Below, piece after piece: positions 21,798-35,069 of a stretch of DNA of 64,000 nt. A program made the translations under genes and the position numbers. The notes under the pieces are model-generated. The model was not told the origin of the DNA. It saw only the letters and a list, made by a program, of their open reading frames with translations, and did no database searches. How positions within the stretch are numbered: position 1 is the first letter of the stretch; each line of letters begins with the position of its first letter. Origin of the DNA: Paralvinella palmiformis (taxonomy: Eukaryota > Annelida > Polychaeta > Terebellida > Alvinellidae); the NCBI GenBank assembly GCA_025642065.1, contig JAODUP010000031.1:507501-571500 (forward strand), in the 5' to 3' direction.

Positions 21798-22129
21798 GAC
21801 AGGGACGTAAATCCCAGTGGACTTTCCCCAGTAATTAGATTTTCGTACACGAGCTGACTAGAACCAGATATGTATAACAATAACGACTGACTGTGTCAGT
21901 CAGTGACATGTATAAGACTTGACCTTTATGTATCTCTAGACTACACGTTAGCCATAAGATAGACCAGCTACATCATTGTTAGCTACTATAGACGTGATAG
22001 AAGTAAGTGGGTTTGTTTACACTCAGAGAATCAAAGGCTTTATTGTACTTTACTATGGTGTCGAGTGTTTATTTTGTAGTAAGTAGATTGGAGGAGAATG
22101 ATGAAGTGAATTCTAGTGTTGTTATTATT

Positions 22130-22330
22130 GTTGTTATTCGTGTTGTTGTTGTTGTTGTTGCTGCTGCTACTACTACTACTACTTCTATTATTATTATTAT
22201 TATTATTATTATTGTTATTATTATTATTCTACTACGAAAAAATGCGATAATTCGTCGTTTGTTTCTTCGTTTGTTTGTTTATTTCCTTCCTTGTTTGTTC
22301 ACTTTTTGTTTGTTTGTTTGTTAATATTCC
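22130..22330. repeat. (GTT)n/(ATT)n/(TTTG)n low-complexity tract
   Basis: Successive trinucleotide and TTTG runs. The 105-aa hydrophobic frame across it is an artefact. Confidence 0.85.
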
Positions 22331-22402
22331 ATTTTCTGGCTAACATCTACACTATTACAAATTGCAGCTCCTGCAGGAGTATGCGGATTCCGAAAGGGGT
22401 TG

Positions 22403-22404
<2 letters not shown>

Positions 22405-22440
<36 letters not shown>

Positions 22441-22490
22441 CCTGCTGGGTATACGGACAAAAGCGCATTAGTATAACCCCCCCCCCCCAC
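22405..22490. repeat. (TC)n tract followed by C-run
   Basis: About 32 bp of TC; C9-C10 near 22478. Confidence 0.9.
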
Positions 22491-23122
22491 CTCTATGTCA
22501 TATCCTGAAAAAGTAGAAACATTTTGAAGTTTTAGATAAAAAATGATAATAATACAAAATTCAATTTCGAAAGTTAGATAATCCATTGAATAGTTATATT
22601 AATAAATAATCAACTATGAACTGTAGTGCAATAGCAATATAAATAGAAACCAATGAGTAATTGATAACAGAAGCCTCTCTAAAGCCAAATTATATTTAGC
22701 AATTAAGCTATGAAAACTTTGGACATTGGAATAATTAAAGGCTTGTTATGATTGAATTAAGAGCAGTTCATAATTGTCTTGTATTGATCAAAAAGCTTAT
22801 AATTGCTATAAATAGGACAACAAATCAAGACAACATCAGTATTCTCTCTGTATTATAATAGTCATTTATCAGTTCTATCAATACACAACATGGAAGTCAT
22901 CCAGAACCAAAAAGGAGGAACAAAACTCTTATCACTTTTTTTATCTCAAACTTTAAAAAATTCAACATGATATGACGTAGAGGTGGGGGCTTTTGTCCAT
23001 TTCCCCATAAGGCAAGGGGATTTATCTTAAGGGGCTTTTCAGCTGGGGGCCTTTTTTCTAGGGGCCTTTATCCTACTACTACCACCGCGTCTCTCTCTTA
23101 TGTCTGAGTGTGTCTCTGTGTA

Positions 23123-23124
<2 letters not shown>

Positions 23125-23209
<85 letters not shown>

Positions 23210-23221
23210 AGAGAGAGAGAG
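23125..23221. repeat. (GT)n then (GA)n microsatellite
   Basis: About 75 bp of GT followed by interrupted GA. Confidence 0.95.
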
Positions 23222-23617
23222 ACGGAGAGGGGGGTGTTTTTACTCTTCTTAAACTCGTGAAGTTCCGACGAACGAATATTTTCGTGAGTCGTGATACAGG
23301 GGGAGCCACCGGCCGTGATCTGATGGTGATTCATTCTACGGTGCGGAAGCGCTTATGACGTCATCAAGTGACGTCATCTTTGGTTGTTTGCCGTAGCCAC
23401 CTTGGCCCACAATATTTTTAAAAGGCGATCGAGTTGGATGTACATAATTTAGAGTATCATATTCGAGTTTTCCCCGACAACAAGTCTTTGATAATAAAAT
23501 GGATGTTATCTCTGTCAGTTTCGATACAAATGTTTAAAAACCCTAAGTCATTCTATCTGAATTATAATTGTTGTGAGAATTGTAGGCCGTTGTATACATA
23601 TGATTATTAGTCTGAAA

Positions 23618-23619
23618 TA

Positions 23620-23656
<37 letters not shown>

Positions 23657-23720
23657 CCCACCCACCCACCTACCTACCTACTTATCTAGCTATCTACCTA
23701 CCTATCTATCTATCTATTTT
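23618..23720. repeat. (TCTA)n tetranucleotide array with variants
   Basis: TATC/TCTA units, then ACCC/ACCT variants, then TATC again. Confidence 0.92.
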
Positions 23721-24394
23721 TAGTAAAAAGGTGTGTTTATTTTCCCGGAGAGGAGCGATTACTATATAAATATTATATTCCATTTATCGTTTGTTATATT
23801 ATTTTCAATTCTCGCCAAAATATTTATTTTAAAACTACACAATCACCCACTGCCTAATATTGATAAGCAACTAGAGAAAAACATGGTGATGGATCCTGTT
23901 TGACTTTTGATGTACAGTGTTAGCTCATCACCGGATCTGTCCTATCTTCGGTTTTATCTATCCCACAAAATAAAGATAGTGTCCTGAAGGCAGTAGGATT
24001 AAGTTATTTCATTGTTTAACCGTTGTTTGACGCTGGTCTGACGATATTTGGCCGTGGGACTAATCTCGATGGAAATCGGATGACCGGGCTGGAGCCTTTT
24101 ATTGGTGGATGTCACATCCTACAGAAGCAGGCCACAGCGGAATTTGGGCTGGCCATCTACAGGTCTGCGATGTAGAACGCTACCAACTGCCCCGCGGAAG
24201 TATATCTGAAAGTTAGCGTAAAGGATATTTATCTAGGAACGTTTCGCAGTATTATCACTAATACTATGAGGTAATAGCACCAGACCAGTATACTATAATT
24301 AGACAGGTTTGATCTGGTTCTATTGTCATTTGGCCGCAATAGTCCAACCCATGCAAACAATTACCCAATTACCGTTCGATCAACCAGTCAGCGC

Positions 24395-24480
24395 ACGAAG
24401 TCTTACCTACTAGACGGCGGGATGCGAACCCCGGAGCTCTGACTTTCTAGAACAGCGCTTTACGCACTGTGCTATCGTCA
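24395..24480 (-). repeat. tRNA-like SINE head fragment
   Basis: On the minus strand, 'gatagcacagtgcgtaaagc' is an A-box-like start and 'ggggttcgcatcccg' a B-box. It is not a foldable tRNA gene as far as I can see by eye. Confidence 0.4.
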
Positions 24481-25081
24481 GCATTAAGTCGTTAATTATT
24501 TATGGAGGCAAACAAAAAGCCGCATCGATTTTTCTTCGAAGCAACGCGATGACGTCACAGACATGGCGACTTGGTGATTATGTAAACAGCGCGACAACTT
24601 TCTGATCTCAACTAACGCCACCTGGTGCCACCAGAACAAGGCTCTACCCCAACCGTTGTTTTAGATGTGCTACCTTGAGATCTTGCCCCGCATATTATTT
24701 CCCTACGGGTAGCACATCAATATCGCTGTCCACGTGATTATCGATTACTATGTCAATGTCGCCGTTGCCGCCGAGAAAGAAAACAACCTCGCGACATTCA
24801 GCCCGGGAGAACCGACATCGTAGTACCACCTTCGTCTATGGACTAGAAATGTTTGCTGTTGTTGGTATTCTTATTGTTGTTATTGTTGTCGTTGTTGTTA
24901 TGGCAAACTTCAGACCAGTACTCACCTGTTTGACATTACCTTTAAGCTTCCATCGTCACACGCTATCTATTTATTTGAACTAATCTCCGTTAATTATTAT
25001 CAAATGACACACCTGCCTCAGCTGTTATGGTTCTTAACACGTGACAAAACATCTTAAAACGAAACCTGCATGGGTATTCTT

Positions 25082-25290
25082 GGTGAGTGAGTGAGTGAGT
25101 GAGTGAGTGAGTGAGTGAGTGAGTGAGTGAGTGAGTGAGTGAGTGAGTGAGTGAGTGAGTGAGTGAGTGACATATGGAACATATGACCATAGGACGACAT
25201 CATAAGAATACATCCTTCAAACATATGGAATTCGGGTTCGAACCCTGACCTGGAGAGAATTGTATTGCAGTATTATAACCATTGCGCTAT
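25082..25290 (-). repeat. SINE family C with expanded (ACTC)n tail
   Basis: A (GTGA)n run of about 87 bp (25082-25169) is followed on the plus strand by the reverse complement of a tRNA-like head: 'gggttcgaaccctgacctgg' and 'cattgcgctatc'. In element orientation the tail is (TCAC)n. The head matches the copy at 38346. Confidence 0.7.
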
Positions 25291-25405
25291 CAGAGAGAGA
25301 GAGGGAGAGAGAGAGCGAGAGAGAGGCAGGAAGGGGGGAAGGAGGTAGGAAGGTAGATAGGGATGGAGAGAGCGAGCGAGAGAGAGAGAGAGAGAGAAAG
25401 AGAGA
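25290..25405. repeat. (GA)n-rich tract
   Basis: Interrupted GAGA with GGAAGG; the Ser/Leu and Glu/Arg frames over it are artefacts. Confidence 0.85.
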
Positions 25406-25575
25406 GGGGGGGGATATATTTTTCAAGATTTTATCCAATAAATCGAAGTCGAATTAGGAAAAGAAACTGAAAAGAAAGGCAGCCAGTGTATGTCTATAAT
25501 GTTGATAGTTCTTATCTTAATTAACATCATACTTATATCAAATTAACACAGACACCCTTACAAATTACAAGCTCA

Positions 25576-25607
<32 letters not shown>

Positions 25608-26023
25608 GCACGTACATAGGTCCATCTTTAATCCAGATTACGTCTTCAACAGCGTCACCAATTTCATTACCTTGATGTTCCAATAACTATTTTCAGATAT
25701 TGATTAAAAACGTCAACTATAATTATTGATCTAGTCATCTATGTTACATACTGTTCAGTGTCGTAATGTTGTGTGACATTAAATAAACCAAGAATAATCT
25801 CCAGTTTACAGCTTATATTACTGAATATTATTAACTGAGCATCATGTCATATTGTGTCGTACGACTAGTTCTGGTATCTAATGATTGTCGGTTATATATA
25901 ATAAATATGACGAGTTTTGTGTTAATAATGGTTTGTGAGAATGCTCTCTCGCTCTCTCTCTATTTATTTATTTATATAGATGTGTTTTATAGAAGCTTAG
26001 TTCATAGTACTCTGAGCCAGTGC

Positions 26024-26074
26024 CCACACACACACACACACACACACACAAATATATATATATATATATATATA
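26024..26074. repeat. (CA)n(TA)n microsatellite
   Basis: CA run followed by TA run. Confidence 0.93.
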
Positions 26075-26406
26075 CGTAGTGAGAGAGAAATAAATTGTCG
26101 GTTAGTAAGTCAGTCCGTCGGTCGGTAGGCCGGCGGGATAGCTTCTAGTGAGAAAGCGCTCTCACCATCTACATACAATAAAGCGAAACCGAGACGCGGC
26201 CCATATACACGCGGCTAGCTGACTGTGTACCGCGTGGCCTCGCGAGTGCCGGATCCGAATCGTCAACCCCCCCCCCATAAGCTAGCCTAGACCGGTGGAC
26301 CCTCTCAAACAGCCTAGCTTCACTTCGCCTCGCCTATCCTCCTATCCAGCTCGTACTAGCCTAGCATAGGCTAGCGCTGTTGTAGGCTAACCGCATAGCA
26401 CTGCCT

Positions 26407-26468
26407 TTATGTTCACACACACACCGACACACACACACACACCGACACACACACACACACACACACAG
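26407..26468. repeat. (CA)n microsatellite with CACCGA interruptions
   Basis: CA runs broken by two 'ccgacaca' units. Confidence 0.9.
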
Positions 26469-26756
26469 TCAGTGAGACAGACACAAACACAACTCTAACA
26501 GTTTGTAACAGTTAGGCTAGAGACTTGGCTTGATCTTAGTCAAGAGTAATGTTATTGTGTAATGTAAGAACAACGTAGACATCGGGGGTTGAACTCTACC
26601 ACTAGAATCAGGAAGCTAACACCACTACATCCACTACCGCCACTACCACTACAATAACAACAAAGAGACTAACTGATGACACCAGACGCTCGTAAACATT
26701 GTCCTCGCTCAAACGGCATTTTGTTACAGGTACGTGGGTTTGTTGTAATTATTTAT

Positions 26757-26790
26757 AATAATAATAATAATAATAATAATATAGCACCTT
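26757..26790. repeat. (AAT)n tract with possible LINE tail
   Basis: About eight AAT units followed by 'atagcacctta', which weakly resembles the minus-strand LINE ends elsewhere in the window. Confidence 0.4.
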
Positions 26791-27339
26791 AGCCTGTTGT
26801 GTGCTTTGTTGATGGCGCCCCGGGGGGAGGGGGGGGGGAGAAATCGATTACTTGTTGTTTATTTATTTAAAGTTTATTAGTGTCATCATCATCATCATCA
26901 TCATGAGCTTTGTCTTTATTATTCATAATTATTACACCTGCCTCTTGAAATTCCGTTATATGTCGGGGGGGGGAGGAGACCGGAGATCCTCTACCTTAAT
27001 ATACGAACTCTATTAACTACAGTAGCTCAACGTATATAAATGTAGTCAAATGTTCGCGGGGGGGGGGCTTACGTCCTCCGTAAACATCGGATACAGCTTG
27101 CTATATCTAATGGTGGAAGAAAACCTGCAATCTACGTATTTACGCGCGCGTGCTCGCGGGCGTGCGTGTGTGCGTGCGTGTGGGCATATGTAGGCCAATC
27201 CGAGCCACTCCTTATCAATGTGACTCGATGTCAATAAGGGCTCCTTATTACTAGACTGTGATAAGGGGGCGAACTATCGTTCAGACCTCAGTTTAGCTGA
27301 TATAAGATAGGGACAACTTACATGTAATAATCTATAGTC

Positions 27340-28611
27340 AATTGACATGTTTTACTTGTTTAGTACAGATGTGTTAGCTACAGATGTGTTCAGCGCAACT
27401 GTGAGCTACAGATGCGCTAAATATAGACCTATTCTAAGGACAAATGAACTGGCTAAAGATATTTTAAAGACAGATGCGTTAACTCGAAGTGCGTTAGCTA
27501 CGGCTGGTTTAAAAGGCTTTCGGCTGCAGGTGTGTTAACCAGCTAGGTTGCAGCTGGAAATGCGTTGCGCCATGTGTTGCATGGTTGCAGCTGAAGTCAC
27601 AAATGTGTTAGCCACAGGTGTGTCACTTAGACGTGTTTTGTTTGAGACATATATCTGCTGCTACCATCAGATGTTTTGTGTGAACTTCAGATAAGCTAGC
27701 TCAGCTTCAAAACATGTTAGTCTCTCTCAGTGTTAGCCACAAATATGTTAGATTTGATTAAGTTAGCCCTCTACTTATTGGCGACGAATTTGTTAGTCGC
27801 ATATGGGCTAGTCGTAAAAGCCGCTTGCTAAAACTAAATAGAAAGGTTAGCTAGAAGTCTGAACTATAGATCTGTTAGCTTTAATTAAAGATATGTTAAT
27901 CAGCGACAGATATGTTAGACACGAATACCTGCTATTTGCATGTAAGCTACATATTAGTTAGCCACATATATGTTAAATAAATATGTTTACTGAGGTAATG
28001 GTGTTATATGCTAGCAACAGACGTTAGTTGCATGTATGTTAGCTCTAGATGTATTAACTACAAATGTGTTAGTTATAGATGTTGTGATAGCGCAGTTAGA
28101 ACGTAGGACTCGTAGCTGAAGGGTCGCGGGTTCGAGACTCCGGGAGTTGCAATGCTGTCATGTAGCGACTGGTTCACTCATCCATAAAAATGAGAACCTG
28201 ACAGGACGTGTTGGTTTTGTGTTTGAGTAACGCTTTGCGCCTATAATGGCAGCATGCGTTATATGTATTATGTATTAGTTACAAATGTGCTAGCTCTATA
28301 TGTATCTTAGATTCAGCTTTAATAGCTATATATGTATTAGATACAGATGTTTTAGCTTTAGATGTATCCACTAGATGATATGTTTTAGCTATAGCTGTAT
28401 TAGCTACAACATTATTAGTTACCGTTGTTTCAGTTGCTTGCTAGTTAGCCGTACATATATTAGCTATAGATGTATTAATCCTATATATGTATTCACTACA
28501 GATGTGTTATGTGCAAATATCTTAGCTATATCTGTTAGCAACAAGTGTGCTAGCTACATATGTGTTAGCTACCGACATGTTAGTCGTAACTTTGTTAATT
28601 ACAGACGTTTG

Positions 28612-28657
<46 letters not shown>

Positions 28658-29225
28658 ATGACTAAAGATATCTAAGCCTCAACTGTGCTCAATACAGCTG
28701 TTCTGACAACAGATGTGTCGGCTACAGATGTGTTGACCACATATATACTGACCACAGATGTATTAGTTACAGAAGTGTTAGCTATTACTGCGTCAGCTGT
28801 AAGTGTTAGTTATAGATGGGTTAGTTATAGTTGGGTTAGCTATGGATTGGCATTATCTATTATATGTTAGCTACAGTACATATGTGTTAGCTACTAGCAT
28901 GTTGGCTACAGATGGGTTAGCGATAGCTGTGTTGATTATACACGTTAGCTACATATGTGTCAACTATAAATGTGCTAGGTACAGATGTCTTTGTCACAGC
29001 TGTATTACCTATATCCCCGAGCTACAGACGCGTTAAGTACTGACGTATTAGCTCCGGCTGAGTCAGCTATATGGGTTACTTAACATATATGCTAGCTATA
29101 GATGCGTTAGCCTTAGCTGGGTTAACTGCATACGTTAGCTAGAGATTTGTTAGCTACAGATATGTTAGCCACCACCGTAGCTGCGCTAACTATAGACGTT
29201 AGCTACAGATGTGTTAGCTAGCCAC
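27340..29225. repeat. 1.9-kb degenerate 15-bp minisatellite
   Basis: The consensus is about 'tgtgttagctacaga', repeated over roughly 120 degenerate units with variants such as 'tagctatagatgt'. A family D SINE (28082-28254) and a (TA)n tract (28616-28655) interrupt it. Frames rich in 'TTDVLATDV' are by-products, since 15 is a multiple of 3. Confidence 0.85.
28082..28254 (+). repeat. SINE family D inserted in the 15-bp array
   Basis: tRNA-like head ('gtgatagcgcagttagaac', B-box 'gggttcgagactcc') and body ending 'taacgctttgcgcctataat'. A 3' fragment recurs at 14372-14412. Confidence 0.65.
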
Positions 29226-30479
29226 GGGGACAACGCCACCCTCCCTGATGATGTTCTATGTTTCTCAAACATTAACCAAGCTGCTGGTAGTCACAGCCAA
29301 CATTTATTGATCTAACACACGCATAACATCCATAGTCACTAGCAGGGCTGCCTGCTTCGCTCTGGCTCTGGGTGGTGGCGGCGGTGATGGTGCTGGTGGT
29401 GGCTGGGTGATTCTGGCCAGGTGGTGGGTGGCTGGCTAGGCGGCTGGGTGACTGGGTGGATGGATATCTGAATGGGATGATAGTGTCCGTGTTAGTGTGA
29501 TGGGAGGCGCGCTTCTATCAACATCACAGATAACATGGTGGGACTGGGGGAGCCGCCCCCCCCCCCCTACACACACACACGTCATGCATGTACGTACGTA
29601 CGCGCGCTGCCATACACAGACCGTCAGCAATAACTACGGTATTAGATGTTTATTGATGGAAGCCTGTCCCCGTGTCCACGATGTACTGCTATAGTTGAGA
29701 CAACGACAACAACACTGATTAATACATCTATAGTGTCGCACTGTCATCTTCGCATTGTAATCTTTAAGCTACCATTTCCCCATTGTCATCTACACATTTA
29801 ACTCACATTGTCCATTCTTCCTATGGTCACATATGATCTTCCCATATTAATATTTACGGTGGGATCTTCATGCGAAGATTTTCATCGTGTCGGCTTCATA
29901 TTGACATTGGTATCTTTTTCCTGGCATCTTCATATTTACTATGGCCTTTTTAAACATTTTAAACATCACACTAGCATCATCACGCTATAATTGTCTTTAT
30001 CTTCACATTGTCATCGTGCTGTCATAATTCCTTCATTTTATTCCATTGCTAAGACGACACTACTATCTTTGCACAATAGTTATTTTCGCGCTGTCACCTT
30101 GACCTCGCCATCTTCGTAATGTCATCTTCGCATTATTGTTGTCATGTGACAATCATCATATTGTCGTGTCCGTGCTTTTATCATCACGAAGCCATCTTCC
30201 TATTGTAAATAATATATCGCTCTGTTAGTGTTTAAGTTATCAACGTGTATATCTATCTACTGACATAAAACAGCTACCTTCTGGCATCTGATTAGGCTCT
30301 CCGATATCCAGAAACGTTTTGGCTCGCTCTCTGGATCAGTGATGATGGCCAGGCGTATGGAGTCACACAAAAAATAACGAGATGACTGGGATGTACCCAG
30401 CAAAGACCATTCGCAAGATGGCGCTGCTATCTGACTGCCTTCGTTTTAGCCAAAATTGTGACAAATAAGGGACCAGTAG

Positions 30480-30480
<1 letters not shown>
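29226..30480. other. Low-complexity intergenic DNA, no gene
   Basis: G-rich 'ctgggtgg' reiteration at 29365-29465. A loose 'cattgtcatcttcacattg' reiteration runs from 29740 to 30200. No supportable exon. Confidence 0.5.

Positions 30481-30523
<43 letters not shown>
30480..30523. repeat. (TA)n microsatellite
   Basis: A TA run of about 44 bp. Confidence 0.95.
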
Positions 30524-30524
<1 letters not shown>

Positions 30525-30582
30525 TGTCCACGTTTTGTAAAATTATATAATGCTAATATAGTAATTGTTTTGTGATCAATAT

Positions 30583-31115
30583 CCTTTTCAGATGATTCGA
30601 GTTACATTTACTTTTATTGACATTATTCGTCACTCAATCGCCTATTTCTTTCAAGTCATACATAAATTAAGTGTTGTTGTGGGTAGAAATGCCATTATAA
30701 GTTTATGTTTACACAAATCACTTCGAGCTGTCCACCACGAGGTTAATTAATTATGCATCAGGATATGCACGCATTCTCAGTGTTGGAACACACAGAGTGG
30801 TGATGTTACAGACATAAACGAGCAAAACCATACCAAACACACACGAATTGTGATGACGTCAGTACGCAACTCTATTCGCGGAACGGACAGAACCGAATAT
30901 TAATGAGGATGCCTCATAATAGTCATATGGGACCCAATGGTTCGCGGTATCTGAAATTTCTGCGTGCGCGTAACTAGAATATGAACGTATTGTAATGTCT
31001 TTAGTGTTTTTATCTCATTTTTGTAGACTTAAAATATAAAATTACTTGAATTATTTTTATTTACAGTTTAATAAACCCTTGTATAATTAGGAGTTACATG
31101 AAAATTTTCATGAAT
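30583..31115 (+). mobile_element. LINE 3' UTR fragment (copy 1 of 3)
   Basis: Shares 'gtgggtagaaatgccattat', then 'aatcacttcgagctg', 'acagagtggtgatgttac' and 'gtattgtaatgtcttt' in order with the stretches at 54985-55850 and 56390-57235. The last of these carries LINE reverse-transcriptase C-terminal coding sequence upstream. Confidence 0.65.
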
Positions 31116-31593
31116 GAAAATGAAAATATCCAATGGTAAAAGAGGTATAGTACATCAAACGTGTATCTCATAAAAGAAAATATTTATATTCCTGATTATT
31201 AAACTCTTCAGTTATCATTATTTGAGATTAAAATATACGTCTTCTCCTTCAGTCAATCTTTTCTGGGACTTCGTGAAGCTCGAAAAGTTCAGGTGACACG
31301 AATCTTTCTGGATTAAGAATATCTGTAGATCTGATGGGTTTAGCAATACGATGACTTGAATACGACCGTTCATAATACTAGAGATGTTCGTAATGGGGGG
31401 GCGGATATAATAGGGGAATTGACTTAATGGAGGGGGAGGGGGTCATAATAGGGGAATTGATATAATGGTGGGGATCATAATACGGAAATAGACCTATTGG
31501 AAAGACGGTCATAATAGAGGAAGAGTCGTAATGGGAGGGCAGTCTTTGTAATACGAGGAATGGCCGTAATAAGGGAATGGTAGTCGTAGATGA

Positions 31594-31594
31594 A

Positions 31595-31656
<62 letters not shown>
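31594..31656. repeat. (CA)n microsatellite
   Basis: A CA run of about 63 bp. Confidence 0.95.
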
Positions 31657-31659
<3 letters not shown>

Positions 31660-31739
31660 AACGTACACACTTCCCCCATTATCCAGATTAGTCCCATAAA
31701 GTCGACGACAGCCGTGATCCAGGTTAGCGGTTAGTCGTC

Positions 31740-32230
31740 AACATCGATATTAGTATATTATATCAGTATAACGTTAGTACATGTGTACTATCAATATTAA
31801 TACACGTATAACATTGTCTGTTTTGGTACACGTATAACATCTATATTGGATGGAACATGTATAACATCTAGATTAGTGCACGTGTAACATCATCTTTATT
31901 GATAAACGTATAATATTGTTCATATTAATATAAGTATAACATCAATATTAATACATGTATAAAATATGTATTAGTAAAAGGGTAGTATCTCTACTAATAC
32001 ACGTGTATAATTTATAATAATACCGGTTTAGTATTTGTCAGACTTTGTTATTACACATGTATTATAAAGTATCTGAAGTATTACTAGTATCATTTGTAGT
32101 AAATACGTGCTCTGTGTGATACTACACGTTTTTAGTGTTATATACTATCTGGGTTTTTTTTAAAGTATATTATTATCTATTTGTATTTTAAGTATCTGTA
32201 TTAATGTACGTGTAGTATTTGGATGCATTC
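31740..32230. repeat. Degenerate AT-rich reiteration ('cgtataacat')
   Basis: Imperfect units of about 25-35 bp ('tattaatacacgtataacat') recur irregularly. No coding potential. Confidence 0.5.
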
Positions 32231-32279
32231 GCCTATTTTTTTCTGTTTAGCTAACTGCCTATTTGTCTACCTGTCTCTT

Positions 32280-32770
32280 TAGTATTTCTCTCCTATCTGC
32301 CTCTTTGTCCGTCTGTCTGTTCGTCTGCCTGTTGATGATTCAATATCTCCATTTATGAATGCAGCTATTGAGTATACGCCTGTCCCTGCGTCCGTCTGCC
32401 TGTTTGTCTGTGTCTTTCCGTCTAGTTTTTATGTTTCTTTCTGTCTGTTTGTGTCTTTCCGTCTATTTATCTGTGTCTTTCCTTCTGTTTATCTGTGTCT
32501 TTCTATCTGTTTGTCTGTGTCTTTCCGTCTATTTATCTGTGTCTTTCTGTATGTTTGTCTGTGTCTTTCTGTCTGTTTGTCTGTGTCTTTCTGTCTTTTC
32601 ATCTGTGTCTTTCTGTATGTTTGTCTGTGTTTTTCCGTCTTTTTGTCTGTGTCTTTCTGGTTTTTTGTCTGTATCTCTTTTTCTCTTTTTGTCTGTGTCT
32701 TTCTGTCTCGTTTCTATCTTCCTGTCTGTGCCCCTTTGTCTTTCTGTCTTTCTGTCTTTTTGTCTGTTTC
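32280..32770. repeat. 24-bp (TCTG-rich) minisatellite
   Basis: Units such as 'tctgtgtctttccgtctatt' with variants. All three plus frames stay open because stops are rare in the unit, giving frames of 134-192 codons of Cys/Leu/Ser/Val that I reject as genes. Confidence 0.85.
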
Positions 32771-33959
32771 CTGAAGATTATATATCTATATATCAAGCTA
32801 CATCACAGCTTACCTGTCTCAATACCTGTGCGTGTATGTGCGTGCGTGCGTGCGTGTGTGCGTGTGTGTGCGTGCGTGTGTGTTATCGGTATGAAATAAT
32901 TAGTTACCCAAAGCGGACAAATACATTATTCTCGTAGCCTTCTATGCAACAACAACAACAACAACAACAATAATAATAACAACGACTACTAACTACTACA
33001 TAAACAACAGCGGTATAATTTTGCTGACGTCATCACATATCACAAGACGCTCTCTAATGAGATTTGTCTCCAGGTAAACCTATCTTAGTCTGATACTAAT
33101 ATGGTGTGTGTGTGTGTCTGTGTGTGTGTTGTGTGTCTGTGTGTGACCACGCCAATAGGGACACCTAAATATTAAAAATTAAAAAATGTCAGCTATTATC
33201 ACACACCTCTCTCCCCCCTCTCTGTATTGTGTGTGTGTGTGTGTTACAAGGATAGGATTTTGCACGGACGTAAAATAGTGGTTAGATCATATGGACGATT
33301 AATCAGGGAACAGATCACACAACAGTGACTTCAAGATAATCAAACAATACGAATTACCTCTAAATGAGATTTTGGGATCGAAACCCGTGTTGCTTGTATC
33401 TGTAGAATGTTTTATCCACCAATAAAATACTGGCTTTCTAATTTACCTAGGCCTCTCAGTTTAGTGCGCCAGGTGAAGCTGGAAAAAAAGACTGACTGAC
33501 TGACTGACTGACTCACCGAAGTAAGCAGGTTTTTACTCATCGTACATATTGTACTTAGCGTACAGAGTCAGACGGCCATTATCATATCCAGGTCTGGAAG
33601 TACCACCTTCTTCCGGATCTGATATAGTTACATGTTGCTAGACTTCAGCCGGAGATCCAGAAATCTATGGCGCACCAATAACTCAGGGAACGAACCGTTT
33701 CAGACAGATCCAGACAGCGTACTCTGAAATCCTGGATCTTTCGTCGTTCTCCCTTAATACAATGGATCCGGATTGTTAATAGACGAGACTTGTAAAATGT
33801 TGGCCTTCTGTATTGGCGGGAAATTAAGTGTGTGTAAGTGTTAAGAGTTTCCCTTTGTGTGCGCGCGCGCGCGAGTCCGTCCAGTTTTTAACAAGACAAA
33901 ATATGATCTGTCCGTCTATTCGTCGATTCATTCATCTCCCCGTCTTCAACTATGACCTC

Positions 33960-34340
33960 CTTTTCAACTCTGTATTTATCCGTCTGTCCGTTTGTCTGTC
34001 ACAAGTGCGTGTATATAGGTCTGTTTATATGTCTGTTTATCGGTGTATATGTTCGTATAAATGTCTATTGATCGACAAACAAACTATCTGTCTGTGTGTT
34101 TACCAGTCTGTCTGTCATGTCTGTCTGTCTGTCTGTGAATATAATATGTCTGTTTCTCTGTCTGTTTATCTGTGTATATTATATTCGTATAAATGTATGT
34201 TGATAGACAAACAAACTCTCTCTGTCTGTATGTGCGTTTATATGTATGTTTGTCTCTCTATCTGTGCATATATATATCTATGATTGTCTGTCTGTTTATC
34301 TGTCTGCCTGCGCGTGTGTGTGTGTGTGTGTGTGTGTGTC
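33960..34340. repeat. (TCTG)n/(TG)n-rich tract
   Basis: Interrupted 'tctgtctg' and GT runs. Confidence 0.8.
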
Positions 34341-34782
34341 CGTACAGAGCTCATTTTTTGTTTTTGCTTTGTTCGGCTCTGATTATAACATATAATTATA
34401 TAAGAGTAGGCTGTAACCAGTCTGACATAAAACACCTATCTTATTTGATCATTAATACGAGTATTAGTTAGTATAAACCAACGAATCGTGTGTCAGCCAA
34501 TCAGCTTCGGTATTTTATATGACGCCACTACACCCAACCTACGTCATAGTTACTGGCACTATTACGTCACGCTAACCATTATTTCACCTGACACTTATTA
34601 AATATTTGTGCGTAAATATGACGTATTGTGCGACCTACTAGGATTCTATGGGGTCTTCTATCTGAATGTTGATATTTCTAAGCTTATAGAGATGTGTATT
34701 TTGTGTGTGTGTGTGTGTGTGTGTGTACGCGCGAAATATACCTCCTTGTTGTATTATTGTGTTACGGTCAATTCTGTACTCA

Positions 34783-34917
34783 GGATAGGCTAAAGGAGCC
34801 GAACAACCGCCAAAGGTAACGAGGTGAAATGAAAGATGAAACACCCGTCAGACATAGGTCGGACAGGGTTTGAACCGAGTTGCTAGAGCTATTTGGTCAA
34901 CCGTGGTACCCGTTAGG
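34783..34917 (-). repeat. SINE family A, diverged copy
   Basis: On the plus strand: 'ggctaaaggagccgaacaac', 'gatgaaacacccgtcagaca' and 'gggtttgaacc', in the order expected for an inverted family A copy. Confidence 0.55.
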
Positions 34918-34969
34918 CTATAAAAACAAGACCCCCTTCCTGTTCTTACACATAAATCTATGCTATTGG

Positions 34970-34972
34970 ATT

Positions 34973-35011
<39 letters not shown>

Positions 35012-35028
35012 TGTGTGTGTTACCTATT

Positions 35029-35068
<40 letters not shown>
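34970..35068. repeat. (GT)n tandem blocks
   Basis: Two GT tracts separated by 'ttacctattggattgtg', which duplicates the sequence before the first tract ('tattggattgtg'). Confidence 0.9.

Positions 35069-35069
<1 letters not shown>

Noticed and set aside
24750..24983. 77-aa frame with a hydrophobic Val-rich segment
   Set aside because: The hydrophobic part is encoded by a (GTT)n tract. No splice sites or homology recognised.
32355..32937. 192-aa Cys/Leu/Val-rich frame suggesting a membrane or secreted protein
   Set aside because: The sequence is a 24-bp TCTG-rich tandem repeat, open in all three plus frames.
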